Of a stretch of 64,000 bases of DNA, positions 52,449-64,000 are shown piece by piece. Source of the stretch: Acridotheres tristis (taxonomy: Eukaryota > Chordata > Aves > Passeriformes > Sturnidae); the NCBI GenBank assembly GCA_037013685.1, contig CM072919.1, positions 25,150,255 to 25,214,254 of the forward strand. The letters run 5' to 3'. Position 1 is the stretch's first letter, and each line of letters opens with the position of its first letter. A program made the translations under genes and the position numbers. The notes beneath the pieces were generated by a model. The model ran no database searches. It was given only the letters and a program-made list of their open reading frames with translations, and was not told the origin of the DNA.

Positions 52449-52900
52449 ATCACACAATCATAGGATTTTTTAGTTTGGAAAAGACCTCTAAGATCATCCA
52501 GTTCAACTGTTGACACCACACTGCCAAGTCCACCACTAAACCATGTGCCATATCAACTCATCTTTTACATAGCTCCAGTAATGGTGACTCAACCACTTCC
52601 CTGGACAGCCTGGTCCAGGCTTGACATGCTTTTCAGTGAAGATTTGCTTCCTAATATCCAATCCAACCCTGCATCTGGTGCAACCTCAGGCTGTTTCCTC
52701 CTGTCCTGTCACCTCTTACCTGGGAGAAGAAACCCATCCCTGCCTCACCACAACCTCCTTTCTGGCAGTTCTGCCCTGAAGCTCCTTTGCTCCAGGCTAA
52801 ACACCTTCAGCTCCCCCAGCTTGATCCTCATCAGATTTGTGCTTCAGACCTTCCCCCAGCTCTGCTGCCCTTGTCTGGATACACCTCAGCACCTCACAAT
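52449..52900 (-). mobile_element. CR1 LINE fragment, 3' part of the interrupted host copy
   Basis: It starts with ATCACACAATCATAGGAT and TTGGAAAAGACCTCTAAG, and continues with GATCATCCAGTTCAAC, CCACTAAACCATGTGCC, TGGTGACTCAACCACTTCCC and ACCTGGGAGAAGA. It ends at GGATACACCTCAGCACCTCA. This is the reverse complement of CR1 3' sequence. The element resumes at about 53147 after a second CR1 copy. Confidence 0.9.
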
Positions 52901-53146
52901 ATCACAGAATCACAAAATATCCTGAGCTGGAAGGGACTCAGAAGGATCACTGAGTCCAACTCCTGGCCCTGCACAGGACCCCCCAAGAGTCACACCCTGT
53001 GCCTGAGAGCATTGTCCAAGTGCTCCTTGAGCTCTGTCAGGCCTGTGACCACTGCCCTGGGGAGCCTGTTCAGTGCCCAAACACCCTCTCAAGTGAAGAG
53101 CTTTCTTCTAATATCCAACCTGAACCTCCCCTGACACAGCTTCTGG
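52901..53146 (-). mobile_element. CR1 LINE fragment nested inside another CR1
   Basis: A second CR1 3' end begins abruptly with ATCACAGAATCAC and ATCCTGAGCTGGAAGGGACT, followed by GAGTCCAACTCCTGGCCCTG, TGCCTGAGAGCATTGTCC and TGACCACTGCCCTGGGGAGC. It ends near CCTCCCCTGACACAGCTTC. It is a different CR1 subfamily from its host and is in the same orientation. This subfamily sequence is, from memory, common in Neoaves, including songbirds. Confidence 0.9.
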
Positions 53147-53323
53147 CACAAAACTGAACACAGGACTCAAGGTGAGGGAGTGACCTTCAGGCTGACCACA
53201 TGGGGACAGTCACTGCCCTGGTCCTGCTGGCCACACTGTTGCTGATATAAGCCAGGATGCCATTGGCCTTATTGGCCACCTGGGCAAACTGCTGGCCCAT
53301 ATTCAGCTGGCTCTCAACCAAAT
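53147..53323 (-). mobile_element. CR1 LINE fragment, continuation of the host copy
   Basis: AAAACTGAACACAGGACTCA is followed by a GTCCTGCTGGCCACACTGTT stretch, GCCAGGATGCCATTGGCC and TCAGCTGGCTCTCAACCAA. This continues the CR1 copy that stopped at about 52900. About 25 consensus bases between the two halves appear to be missing. Confidence 0.88.
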
Positions 53324-54893
53324 GCTAACTTAATTTCAAAATGCTCTGAATTTAGGATCTCAAAGACTCAGCTGGCACTGTGGACTTCTGTCTTTTCTGA
53401 ATGCACAGAGGCAGTAAACAAATATACCCAGCCCCTTCTTATGGCTCAGGTTTACTGTCACTGTCCATAGCTGCTTCACCTCTTTGACTCTCCTCCTGTT
53501 TGAGGTAACTGAACTTTTGTCCAGGCAGATACTCAGCAGTAGGAGTAACAGAGATTAATCCTATTGTGTGAGGCCATCAGTGAGAACACAGAACCAACTC
53601 CAAAACAGTCTGGCTGGAGCCTGGGCTGAAACGCAGAACACAGCAGAAAATCTGAGTACGTATCAACCACTTTACACTACAGATACCTGCAAACACTGGG
53701 TTGTTTGAGCTAGTGATCCACAGCAGCTGGCTGGGTGGCATCCACTTCTCCTTCAGCTTAGATGCCTCTCACTGTTTTTCCTTGACACTGAGAGATTTTT
53801 TACCTGGCACCAGATATTGATAGGTTGATAAAATACATTTTTCTGCAAGCACACAGGGTTTAAAACACATATAACAATCTTTAATTTCTGTAATCAGAGG
53901 CAAGAGGATATGTAGACTTAACCTAAAGTATTTATACAGAATTTACACTTAGAAATGTTTAATACTTTTAGGTCTTAAAAAACCTGTCTGTTTTTCTGGA
54001 GACCTCTTGTTCTGGTGTTTCCTTTTCCCCGAGTTGACAGGTAAGAATTTTGTGTCTCCAATGTGGTCACCTAACTCCAACAGTCATTAATGTATCTCAC
54101 AACCTGCCAGTGCTACTTAAAAGTGCATTGGTAGGTGAATCTCTGTAGAGAACTGATGAGCAATACTGGTGCTGTTATACGAGGACATTGGCTGGAGCCC
54201 TGTTGGAATGGGATACAGATGGCACTGCAGTAAAAACATGCTGCGCTAAAGGAAAATATCTGGGTCAGTAAGCTCTATTCCCAGCTACCTCTTTCTGGAT
54301 AAGTGTCTTCCACCTCGGTAGAAGCAAAAATAACAGAAAATTAAAGACTTAGAAACCCATTTAATAACCCATTGCTAAGAAAAAGAAAAAGCCTTTTTTC
54401 TTTCAGTGAAAAGAAAGTGCCTAAGAGCTTTTCACCTACCTACTGTAGACTCTTGAGACCTGTTGTTGAGTTGTACCCTCTGAACAACTTAAGAAGAAAA
54501 AAAGTACAGAAGGAAGAACAACCTACTAAGCCGTGCATATGGAATCCAGGACATTTCACTAGAAAGCAATAAATCCCAAGAAGCCTGTCTTAAACAGTAA
54601 TATATGCTAAGGACTTGCTTACATACCAAAAGGAAATAAGGGGGTAAGAGCTGCAGTTTTAATCAAACTACCACTAGACATTCTTCTGTATTGCTGTGAA
54701 AAAGGGAAGATTAGTTTAAAAAGAAATTTTCTCCATGCTGCACTGTTTCACATTGTAGCTATGAAAATGTTTCCTACTTTTCACAGGAGAATAATGAAAC
54801 CGTTTCAGAGAGTGTGCTGGGTTTACCTGGGAAGAAGAAATTTAGAAAAAAGTTCTTTATATGGGAGATTCCTCTGTGGGTACCGTTTACACT

Positions 54894-54927
54894 AAAACTA
54901 CCATTTACTTAAAACTACCATTTACAA
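54894..54927. repeat. Tandem duplication of a 17-mer
   Basis: AAAACTACCATTTACTT (54894-54910) is followed directly by AAAACTACCATTTACAA (54911-54927). The two copies differ at the last two bases. Confidence 0.85.
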
Positions 54928-56688
54928 TATTCACCTATTTCTTTTGAGCCAAAAACCAATTTACATCTGAAGAAGAAAAGAAACTCCAAAATCAAGGAGT
55001 CTTTTTTTTCTATAGGGATTTGGGTCCACATTATTACTTCTGTGTAGATGGTATTTTCAATTGTTGGTATAAACTCACTTATTTTAAAATAACATTTTTT
55101 TTCTGTTCCTCTGCCACCCCATTGGGTATTTTGGGGACAGTCTTCTGATTTCCTCCTTTCTTTCCTCAATGTTCACACTATTTATAGGCTTGAAATGACT
55201 TTTTAAGGTAATTTTCTGAGTCACCTCAGTGAGCAACTGTGATTTCCAATAGGAAGCATTTTTTTAAGAAGTATTTTTCTTTTCTTCTTTTCAAATATAA
55301 TAGAAGCTGGGGTTACCATTCTGTACAAACACAAAATTGTATTGTACTTCACTGAAGAGATACCTGAAACAGGCAAATGAATCATCAGTAGAGGTTGCCC
55401 AACAACCTGCAAAGCAGTTGATAGGCAGCTGGAATCTTGCTAAATGTCTTCGTTTCTTTTGGTGTGCCCATAGTGACATCCTTGCAAAGCACAGGAGCAG
55501 ATACTTTCAAAGCTAGGGGCAGCTGAACTCCTTTCAGGTGGAGGTGCTTGGAACCTGACAGTCAAACTTTTGCTATAGCAAACTACCTCTCATTTCCCTC
55601 CACAAAACCTGCCTGAGTAAAATGCATGAGATTTGTCTTTAAAAGAAGGGACACATACTCCCCTGCCCCCACTAAGCCTCTCCCCACAAACAACAAACCA
55701 GCAAAGACCAAACGAGAACAAATCCAGCAACAAAAAGCTCGGAAGGTCTGCCCTGTACCTCATTGCAGATTTTACTGAATTATCTTAATGTGAACAGGAT
55801 TAACGTCCTGGAAAATAAACCAGCTGCATCCTCATTCTGCCTAGGAAAACGTCGTAGGCAATCACTGAGCCAAAACTGAGCCTTCTTTGCAAGCAGGATT
55901 ACAGCACACTGTGATAATTGCCAGCAATAATTACAGTCCAGCAGGGCAGAAACCTAATTTTCAGGCAGGGCAGGTAGAAAGCAAGTAAAAACCAATAAGA
56001 TGCAGTAAAGAAGAGCAGCAGGATAGAAAGCAAGGTGGGAAGAGGCTGGAGAGGTGCTGGGGGAAACAGAAGAAAAGTATTATCTGACCTTGGACACTAC
56101 CAAAGCGCCAATTTTAAAACTGCTTTGCTCTCTGTTTATAATCTATTCCATCCTTGTTTGACGGATTACTTTTTCTTTCCTTTTCTTGTACATAGTTTCT
56201 GGTTCAGCAGGGTCAGTTTAGCCTTACATGTTTCATTCATTCTTTCCTTTTTCTACCTTCACGCTGGCATTACACAGCTCCTAAAGACAAAGTCAGGTAA
56301 AAGTATTTTACCTGAGAGGACTGAATACCAAACAGACTTTCAGAAATTATTCACACACTGAATAGAAAGAAGAGACAGAGACACACTGAGGAGAGACAGA
56401 GATAGAACACTGCCGTGTGAGATTTCCCAAATTCTATATAAATGTACATGCAGGGTTACCTTAAACATATAAATTACAGCTGTCCATATGTAGTCCATAG
56501 TGGCACCTACCAATCAAAGAACCAGCTAAGACAGGGATACCTCAAAAAAATGCTGAGGAGGGAAGATGTTGTGAAACAGGAGGAAAGTGTGGTCATAGGT
56601 GAGACAATCCCTGAAACGGCAGGAGCACTGGGACACTTTAGAAGACGAGGAACTGGCTGTAGTAGGTTGTAACGAGTCTTAAACCAAA

Positions 56689-56700
56689 AATTCGCGAATT
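56689..56700. repeat. 12-bp perfect palindrome AATTCGCGAATT
   Basis: A self-complementary 12-mer with a CGCG centre, in a region otherwise poor in CpG. It is followed shortly by AATAAATG. Confidence 0.8.
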
Positions 56701-59700
56701 CTTCAAACTTGTTCCAATAAATGTTCACACTTCTGTCCCTTACTCATCAGGGTGAAGTAGACCTATAATGTGTGAAGAGGATAGGACTTGTGCAGAAGAC
56801 AGACAGAAGCAGTGCTAGTGCTCAGATTAGCAAGTCGTGAGACACAAAAGTTTTTTTTTGTTATAGAATGCTTCCCAAGCCATAACAACTGTATCACAGC
56901 TTGTCATATTCAGGTCTAGCTGGACATATAAATTATTAACTTTCAACAATAGGAGCTGCTGTGCATTGGACAGTATGTAAAAGTTTGTATTTCACATGGG
57001 CAAAGTTGATTTTATCCCTAGAATGAGAAGCAAGAGCAACGGATGATAATAGGATAATAACAAGCCATAGGATGGTAATGAATCTAAAAACTGTTCTGAA
57101 ATAGTCTAAAACAATGTCTGGTAAAATAAATGACAGATCATAAATAATCTTTCCAACTACCAGTATATTCAGTTCCTCTTTTCATGCCTTTATTAGCCAA
57201 AAAGTGAGTCTTTCCCTCCAAACACAACACTTTCCCTCCCTCTAGGATTTATTCTGAAACTCCACAGAGATAGAAGATCTTATTGTGTTTGAGGTAATTC
57301 TAAGGTGTCAGGATTAAATTTGAATAGTTATGCAGCACAAGGCTGTACTTGGTATTTATTCTGTAACACGAATTTTTTTTTACAGTATGGTTAACCTCAA
57401 CCACTTCAGAGTATGAAGAGAGAGCTGAAATATGCTCAGATTTTTAGTGTGTATTTGTTTGGAGAGGGAGACACCACCAAAACCAGAGGGAGACTAACGT
57501 GCACAATTGCACAGAAAGATGTTTTACCCTGTGTCATGAAAGAGACAAGAGATGAAGGAGAAAAACAATTCTTTAAACCTCAGATTGACTGTACCTGCTG
57601 ACAAGACAATGGATAGCTGAAGATGAAGGGAAAAAACAGAACAGCAGTGATGAGAGCAAAGAGAGCACCAAGCGTGCTTGCTTTACAAACTTAGCATTCT
57701 AAGAATGCTGCAAATTATTCATGCTTTTAGAGATGTAATTGTTTCTCATCATCATTTCAGTACAATATGAGGAGAAACTATATGGTTTTTTTAGCTACCT
57801 CCAGAAAATCTTTTAGTGTCTTTAAATTTCACCTCTGAAATACAAATTTCAAATCTGACATATAAACTTTTCTTATGCATCTCAGTTACATAAGCAAGAA
57901 TAAAACCTCTCCCTTTTCTAAAAAAAAGAGCAGATGCAATTGAGAGTGCAACCTGAAAGTCTCCTGTTTTAGAACACAGTTTGGTTCAGCAAAATAGGCT
58001 ATTGCTTCCAGAGTACATGTTGACATTTATAATTTAGCTAGACTTACTTAGATATTTCAGAGGACAATTACGCTGAAAATAAAAATGAGAGTTTGATAAA
58101 ACAAAACATTAAAGGAGGTCAGTTATACAAAGTTTCAAAATCATGCAGACAAGAGGGGAAAGAATTTCCCTTTTTATTGGAAGGAATAATACTATTTAAT
58201 ACAGGGGAAAAATGTTTGAAGTGGAGGCATAACCAAGATCAAAGTGAGTAAGTGAGTCAGAGGGTCATACTGTAGAAGAACAGGGATGGACAAGTAAGAG
58301 GAAATTCAGGAACATAAAGATTAGAGGGAATTGTGTCAATGGAAAATCTGAATTAAGCAGTTTGCTATTTTGAGGAGCACAGAAGAGAATTCCAGATGAG
58401 GATATATGAGGGTGCAGATAAGGGAAAAAATTTGAATGTTGGTTGCAAAATTTCAAAAATTTTACAGCTCCTTCTTCATTGTTCCAGCACTGCAACATTT
58501 CACTGCAGTTTTAATTTGATTTTTCATAAACTCAATGTATAGTGAAAAGCTGGGAACAAGCAAAGAAACCAGTGCTTATAAGATAGGCAGTAATTCTGCA
58601 ATTGAGCCATCAGTTGATGCAAGTTACTGCAAATATCTTTTCCTGTATTTGGTACCTTTTTTCCCAGACTGGACATCTGAGACAGCCTTAATGACTTAAT
58701 GTTAGAGAGCAGGTTATGGTAATTTCACAGCTCTGTCCCATTTAAAAAAAAATAAATTATATTTTATGATGTGCACATACAGTTCAAGTCTTACAGTACT
58801 ATCAAGATTTTGGAATAGAATACGCAATAAATGACCAAAAGTGTTCTGGTAGTAAACCCATTTGTTTTCCCCTACACAACAGGTTTCATACTGATATGTT
58901 AGGACATTTCACTGCCTGAATTTACAGTCCCTGTGGTTAAATTTGGAGATATATGAGTAAATATAAATAGTAGATCACAAATCATATAAGCAGGTTAACA
59001 CAAGTCAGACATTGTCCTTTAAAACTCTGGGCTGTGCACATCACAGACTGTGAAGCAGTGATGTGACTTCGTGTAGACTTAGCAGAAACTTGTTAAGATC
59101 AGCCAAAATAAAGAATAATGGTTTTAACTGCTGAGATACTAATTTCCATTCACACATTGGTATAATCCAAGGTCTTCCATTACCCTGATTCACACAAGAG
59201 ATGTGGTGCAAGTAGTAGTCCACTTCCTGCCATTTTTCTATAGAGTTCGTTCTTGGAGATATTAGCAAGGCACTGACATAATAGCTATTCTCCGGAAACA
59301 TGAAAGTCACAAGTTATGGAGAAAGTTCATCACTGAGATGGATATTACGCTACTCTAAATAAAAGAAGAATTCAGTTTGGTCATTCCTGTTGCTGTCTAT
59401 CCTGAAAAATTGCATCATGCAAGTCATGGTCCTAAAAAAATATGGTCTGCAAGACTTACACGCACACATGAAGTCTTCTAATCTGAATTGAAAATGCTGA
59501 CCTTAGAAGGAAGTATTGTGAGTTGATCAGGTGGCAACACTACTGATGCTGGGGACTGTTTCTCCATGTTCAACCTCAATTTCTAATCTTCTTTTGCAAC
59601 AGTTTTCAAATAGTCTGATGGGACATGGATGCCCAGATTGCTTTGATGTAGATGATGCAGACATATGGCTACTCTGTATTGAGGTTGACAGTGTCATGAC

Positions 59701-60870
59701 AACCCACAGAGATCAAGAAACAAAAATAGCCACAAACAAATAAAGACTAGTTGCTTAGCTGGTTTGCTGGTGAGACTAAATGGGCAATACGTGGAAAAGG
59801 CAGTTTACTCAGTGTGAGATATTCCTGTAGGACTGCAAATTTGCAGTTCCTGCTTTATCCACAGAAACCCTGCATCTCATACAGTGAACTCCTCATCTCT
59901 GACAGAGATATTACAGCAGTAATGAATGGGTCTCTGTGCCCCATGTGAAGCCACAGAGAGGATAATTCTATTTTCTAAGAAAGCTAAAAAATTATGACTG
60001 CTCAGACACAACAGAGCCTGGCAGTAAGAAAGGTTTCTGAACATTATCATGGAGTACATAAACTGCATTGAATCCTTCCAGTTCCCTGATTGCAAAAATT
60101 GGTTTTTATTATCTAATGCAGAACTTTGCTGTGCCACTAAGTACTGCTTTTCCTTCAATTTCCTTATCAAGAAAATTTACAGAGCTGTATAACAATTCAG
60201 TGTGCATTCCCAGTATTACCTGTTAATAGTATAAATGGGACAATGGATATTTTCACAAGCTTAAATTTTTAGAGGGAAAAGAAATATCCTAAATTTTATT
60301 TCTGCAGCTGCAATTTTAACCAAAAATATGTAGGAAAATAGAAAAGTAAATAGACTGGTAGTGAGCTGCATTAGTATGTATCAGATGACTACACGATATC
60401 CACCAAATAAAACAGAAAATGTTTGCTTACTGAGTGCAAGCAACAAAAATAATATTGGCCTTTGCAGACATGTTCCAGATGTGAAGATGGCACAGCAGAA
60501 GTTCAAGATGGAATTCATACATAAATTGTACGCTTCTGCTTCTGTGGTAGGTCTGACATTTTTGTGGTTTCTATTAGCAGATGCCCTACCTCATCTGACA
60601 GTAGCTGAAAAGTAGATGGTATGATCAAAACCTTTTCCAGGCTTCAGTGTAATACAACAGCTGTCTTTGGCTTTTTTGGTTCAGGGTGGATTTGGTTTTT
60701 TTATTTTAAATACAGCTCTTTTTCTTGTGAAAGCTGTTATCTGAATTACTGAAATGAAAAAACTACTCCCAGGATTAGATTTTTATTCACTGTGGGGTCA
60801 ATGACTAACATCAGCTCACTTCCTCTGGCTTCCTGGCAGCTGAAAACACAAAATATGTTCTTAGTTCTTT

Positions 60871-60943
60871 AGAAAAACAAAACAAAACAAAACAAAAAAA
60901 ACCCCAACAACAACAAAAAAAAAACAAAAACAAAAAAACCCCA
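60871..60943. repeat. A-rich (AAAAC)n / (AAC)n tract
   Basis: AAAAC units, then A8, CCCCAACAACAAC, A10, and AAAAAC words. Low complexity, possibly the tail of an old insertion. Confidence 0.8.
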
Positions 60944-61888
60944 ATTCAGGTAGAGTTTGCAGAACAAAAAAACACTACTCATTTTCTTAACACTTACAGA
61001 GGTAGATAAGTACTAGATTAATCTTATTTATTTGTATGGGCTGGATAGGAGGTTTAACTTTCTCCAAAATTACTAGTTTCACAGTCAATACTGAACTGGA
61101 TTGGCACATCAGTTTGGACACAGAGGACAAATTGTCTTCCACTTTATGCTGGAAATCTCACAGAGTGTTTCCATAGGAGAAACAAGAGCTGTTTTAGCAA
61201 CCAGCAGGCCAGTAGTTACATGATGCTTTCCTGCTCCAAATGCCTGCTCCCAAATTATATGCTGTTGACAGCAACTATGCTGTAAGAACTTCAGCTGACT
61301 TTTACTCTTTGAGAAGACACCAAGACCTCTTCAGCTTCCTCTCTAAGAGGAAAAAATTACATCAGTGCTAAAAAACATTAGCTGAAATGATTTTATTGTT
61401 TTTGAAGAAAAAGTTCTTGAAAAAACAGACCTAAATGAACTTCAAACTGGGAAGGGCCAAAGAAATCAAGTGACAATATACTAGTAAATCCTTAAAAGTG
61501 CATCTGATTTAGCTAATATTTAATTCAGATCAAAGTGTATGCTAATAAACAGTTGCAGATAGTATTTAATTAGCATAAGAATTCACTGAGCTTGCACATC
61601 CATCTGAAAAGCACATTTTTTGCAGTTAGTATATGACCAAGTCAAACTCTTCCCTGTATAAACTCTTCCAGAAACACGGACATGTTTGCTACAGTAACTT
61701 TTTCAGTCACACACATCTGAAATCATCAAAGATCAATAAGCCTTATTTGTAGCCCATACAGGAAAGGGACTGCTAAAAGGCTGTGAGCCACTGGAATGTT
61801 GGTGACTCAAAAAAATCGAGCAAAAACAAAAAGCAAATGCTGCTGATGCTCCGAGTAAGCGCCCGGGTGCAGGGGGGCACACACTCAC

Positions 61889-62080
61889 CTCTGGACATCA
61901 CAGCTGGGGGGAACACGGTAAGGGAAGAGGCTGAAAGAGGCTCGCTATCCCTGAGCCGTGGGATAGTGCTTTTTATCATACCAATCTCCTCACACAAGTG
62001 GCTCAGCTTCCCACGTAGCCTGAAGGTATTCATCCTTTCTGAGAACTGACTCAACCACACTGAATTAAGAGGCAGCTGCA
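61889..62080 (-). promoter_or_regulatory. TRPM3: Possible alternative first exon or promoter patch (CpG-enriched)
   Basis: About eleven CpG dinucleotides occur within roughly 330 bases (61.81-62.14 kb) of otherwise CpG-poor intron. On the minus strand an ATG at 62033-62031 opens 48 codons (starting MNTFRLRGKLSHLC). These end at a near-consensus donor, AGAG followed by GTGAGT (GT at 61888-61887). The frame ends in phase 1, which fits exon 12 (42869) and not exon 11 (49919). This could be a first exon of a shorter TRPM3 transcript, or a chance match in a GC-rich patch. There is no transcript evidence. Confidence 0.25.
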
Positions 62081-64000
62081 ACGTTGTGTCCCATCACCCA
62101 CAGTGTTACATTATCTGCGTAAAACTCCCCGCTCCAGCAGAGGCACCTGGGCATTCCTACTGAGCCTGAGCCTGGGACTAACCCACTGCACTTGGGGTTT
62201 CACTGCTTCCCCCAGCCCCAACACACCAACAGACTGTGATCTTCACTTCAACCAACAGATATAGAAATTGCAACAATCAAGTCTCATCTCTGGATCCACA
62301 GGTGCTGATCCGTCTTTCTAATCTTCTCTTCCTTTTTTTTCTCCTTATACCTTTTCTAAATTAATTTTATGCTTTTGTACTGTTGAATTTCTAACAAAAA
62401 CTGCTACATTTTAAAATTTGCCAAGTATCTTATTCTACCCTAATGTTCTAAAGTTTGCAAGTAAAAGTTCGATATTGAACCTCCCAGGAAATTTTGTTGT
62501 TTTTTTTTTTTTTTCCCATGCACTGCTCAGAGTAAATCAGGGAATCTTTTCTGGGAGGACCAGGACATAACAATGACTCAACACCTTCCCAGTATTGTAT
62601 GTAAGTAACCATTAAGAAAAGTCAAAGCCCTACATTAATGAGGCAATATTGGGATTTGAATATTAGCCTTGCAAGGCAGCCTTCTCATGCACTGTGTGTT
62701 TTGGGAAAACTGGGATCCACCTCTATTTGAAATAAAAGCACAATAAATAGCAAGCATGATGCAGGTTGTCTTGATCTCAGCTCAATGCACTCAGCTACTG
62801 TAGCATGACACCTCCTTTGTTTCAACCCCACAGCACCAGAGCTGCAAGTTACACATGAAGTCATCTGGAGCTGCCTTCTGCCGCACACATCAGCAGCACA
62901 AAGCTGAAGGAAGGTTTACACCATCCCTGAGCAGCCATCGTGATTGCCACAGCAACCACACGCTGTGGCACGGGAACAACGAGGAACAGGAGAGGGAAGA
63001 AGAAAATACCTATTACTTGCTGCCATGCGCTAGAGATGGGATTTTTTTTTCTTTTAGTGGGAAACTAAGTCAAATTATATCTCTTACCTCTTTGTGGGAA
63101 TGTGTTCCATGAATGAATGCATGCACACAAACCTATTCCCACTGATCACACTCTCTTTGTTCTGCAATTCCTTCTTGTAATGCAGTAGCAGGCAATGACA
63201 CTATCAGATTGCTTAATGTAGTCACTGAAACTTCATATAGTCAAGGAAACAAATTAAGCAGAAAATGGCCATGGTAGTAGTAAGAAAACAAACTTAACCA
63301 GCAGGTGGTAAACACTTTACTGCTGGAGTTAATGTGCCATTTTTTATTACTAAGGTGCTTATATTGGACCTATCCTGATGCACAACAGCATCCATTTTCT
63401 ATTCCATAGATAAAGAATAGGTGTATTCACTCTCTAAACACAATTTTGGAATAATTAGCATTATGACAAACATCTGTCACTGCCACAGGTGTGGTTGTTT
63501 TCAAGGACACAGACCTTTCTGGCTTGCCAAAGTGGCCTTTCCCAGTGGCTGCCCAATGAAGCTCCACAGACAGACCCATGCAGCTTGCTGGGAAACACAT
63601 TCTGGCTTCTGAGAAATTCACATCATGATTTGTAAAAAAAGCACTCCAGTAACATGCCAGTCCAAGCTACAAAATGAAGTGCTCCCAAAAGTGTAGAGCA
63701 GCCTGTATTTGTCAGAAAACTCAGACACCAGATTTATTGTCTTTAAGGGAAAATACTGAGACTAATATGTTTATTGAGACAGAAGTAAATACTCCTTTGA
63801 ATACAACACAATATGTTTTTTTGGGATGGCCTGAAAGTGAAGTCTCCTAGCCTGTTGCCTGACTGCTTAGCTTTGGTGAGCCCTCATGCTCCTACTTTAG
63901 CATAAAATAGGTCTTGGCATAAACTTTTTAGAAGAATTCCAAGTAAATGTGACAATAGAGAATCTATATAAATGATTTATCAAATACTATCCTACCCTTG

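Overview
This is vertebrate nuclear DNA, almost certainly from a bird. It is AT-rich, intron-dominated, and holds one recognisable protein-coding gene on the minus strand. Fourteen short exons (1,987 coding bases in total, 662 codons plus one base) read continuously in frame and with matching splice phases as the middle of TRPM3, a TRP melastatin-family cation channel. The avian call rests on CR1 retrotransposon copies of the type common in bird genomes, one nested inside another, at 51.4-53.3 kb. TRPM3 lies on the Z chromosome in chicken, so this is probably Z-linked, but the sequence itself cannot show that.

Layout, following the direction of transcription (high to low coordinates). From 64.0 to 49.9 kb is the 3' part of a long intron with CR1 copies, a CpG-rich patch and no exon I can recognise. 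Exons at 49.8, 42.8, 40.9, 38.2, 31.8, 31.6, 30.1, 29.0, 27.8 and 25.1 kb encode the cytosolic N-terminal region (MHR3/MHR4 and the linker before S1). The exon at 18.0 kb encodes the pre-S1 segment and the first residues of S1. The exon at 12.0 kb encodes the rest of S1 and S2, the exon at 9.9 kb S3, S4 and the S4-S5 linker, and the exon at 4.6 kb S5, the pore helix and the selectivity-filter region. From 4.46 kb to 1 is the start of the next intron. The first exons, S6, the TRP helix and the C-terminus lie outside the window.

If the exons are numbered as I remember the mouse gene, with the pore exon as 24, the window runs from exon 11 to exon 24. It then contains three of the four classical TRPM3 splice-variation sites: the 36-base exon 15, the 30-base exon 17, and the two competing 5' splice sites of exon 24 that add or omit 12 pore residues. 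The fourth site (exon 8), and the microRNA miR-204 that mammals host in the neighbouring intron, should lie upstream of the window; I did not find miR-204 here.

The rest (about 97%) is intron. It holds microsatellites and minisatellites, three CR1 fragments, one likely LTR, some unusual inverted repeats and a few fortuitous open frames. I found no bacterial, viral-genome, tRNA, rRNA or CRISPR features. I do not see a clearly new biological system. The most useful leads are the splice-control sequences around the channel's variable exons and a possible internal first exon at about 61.9-62.1 kb.
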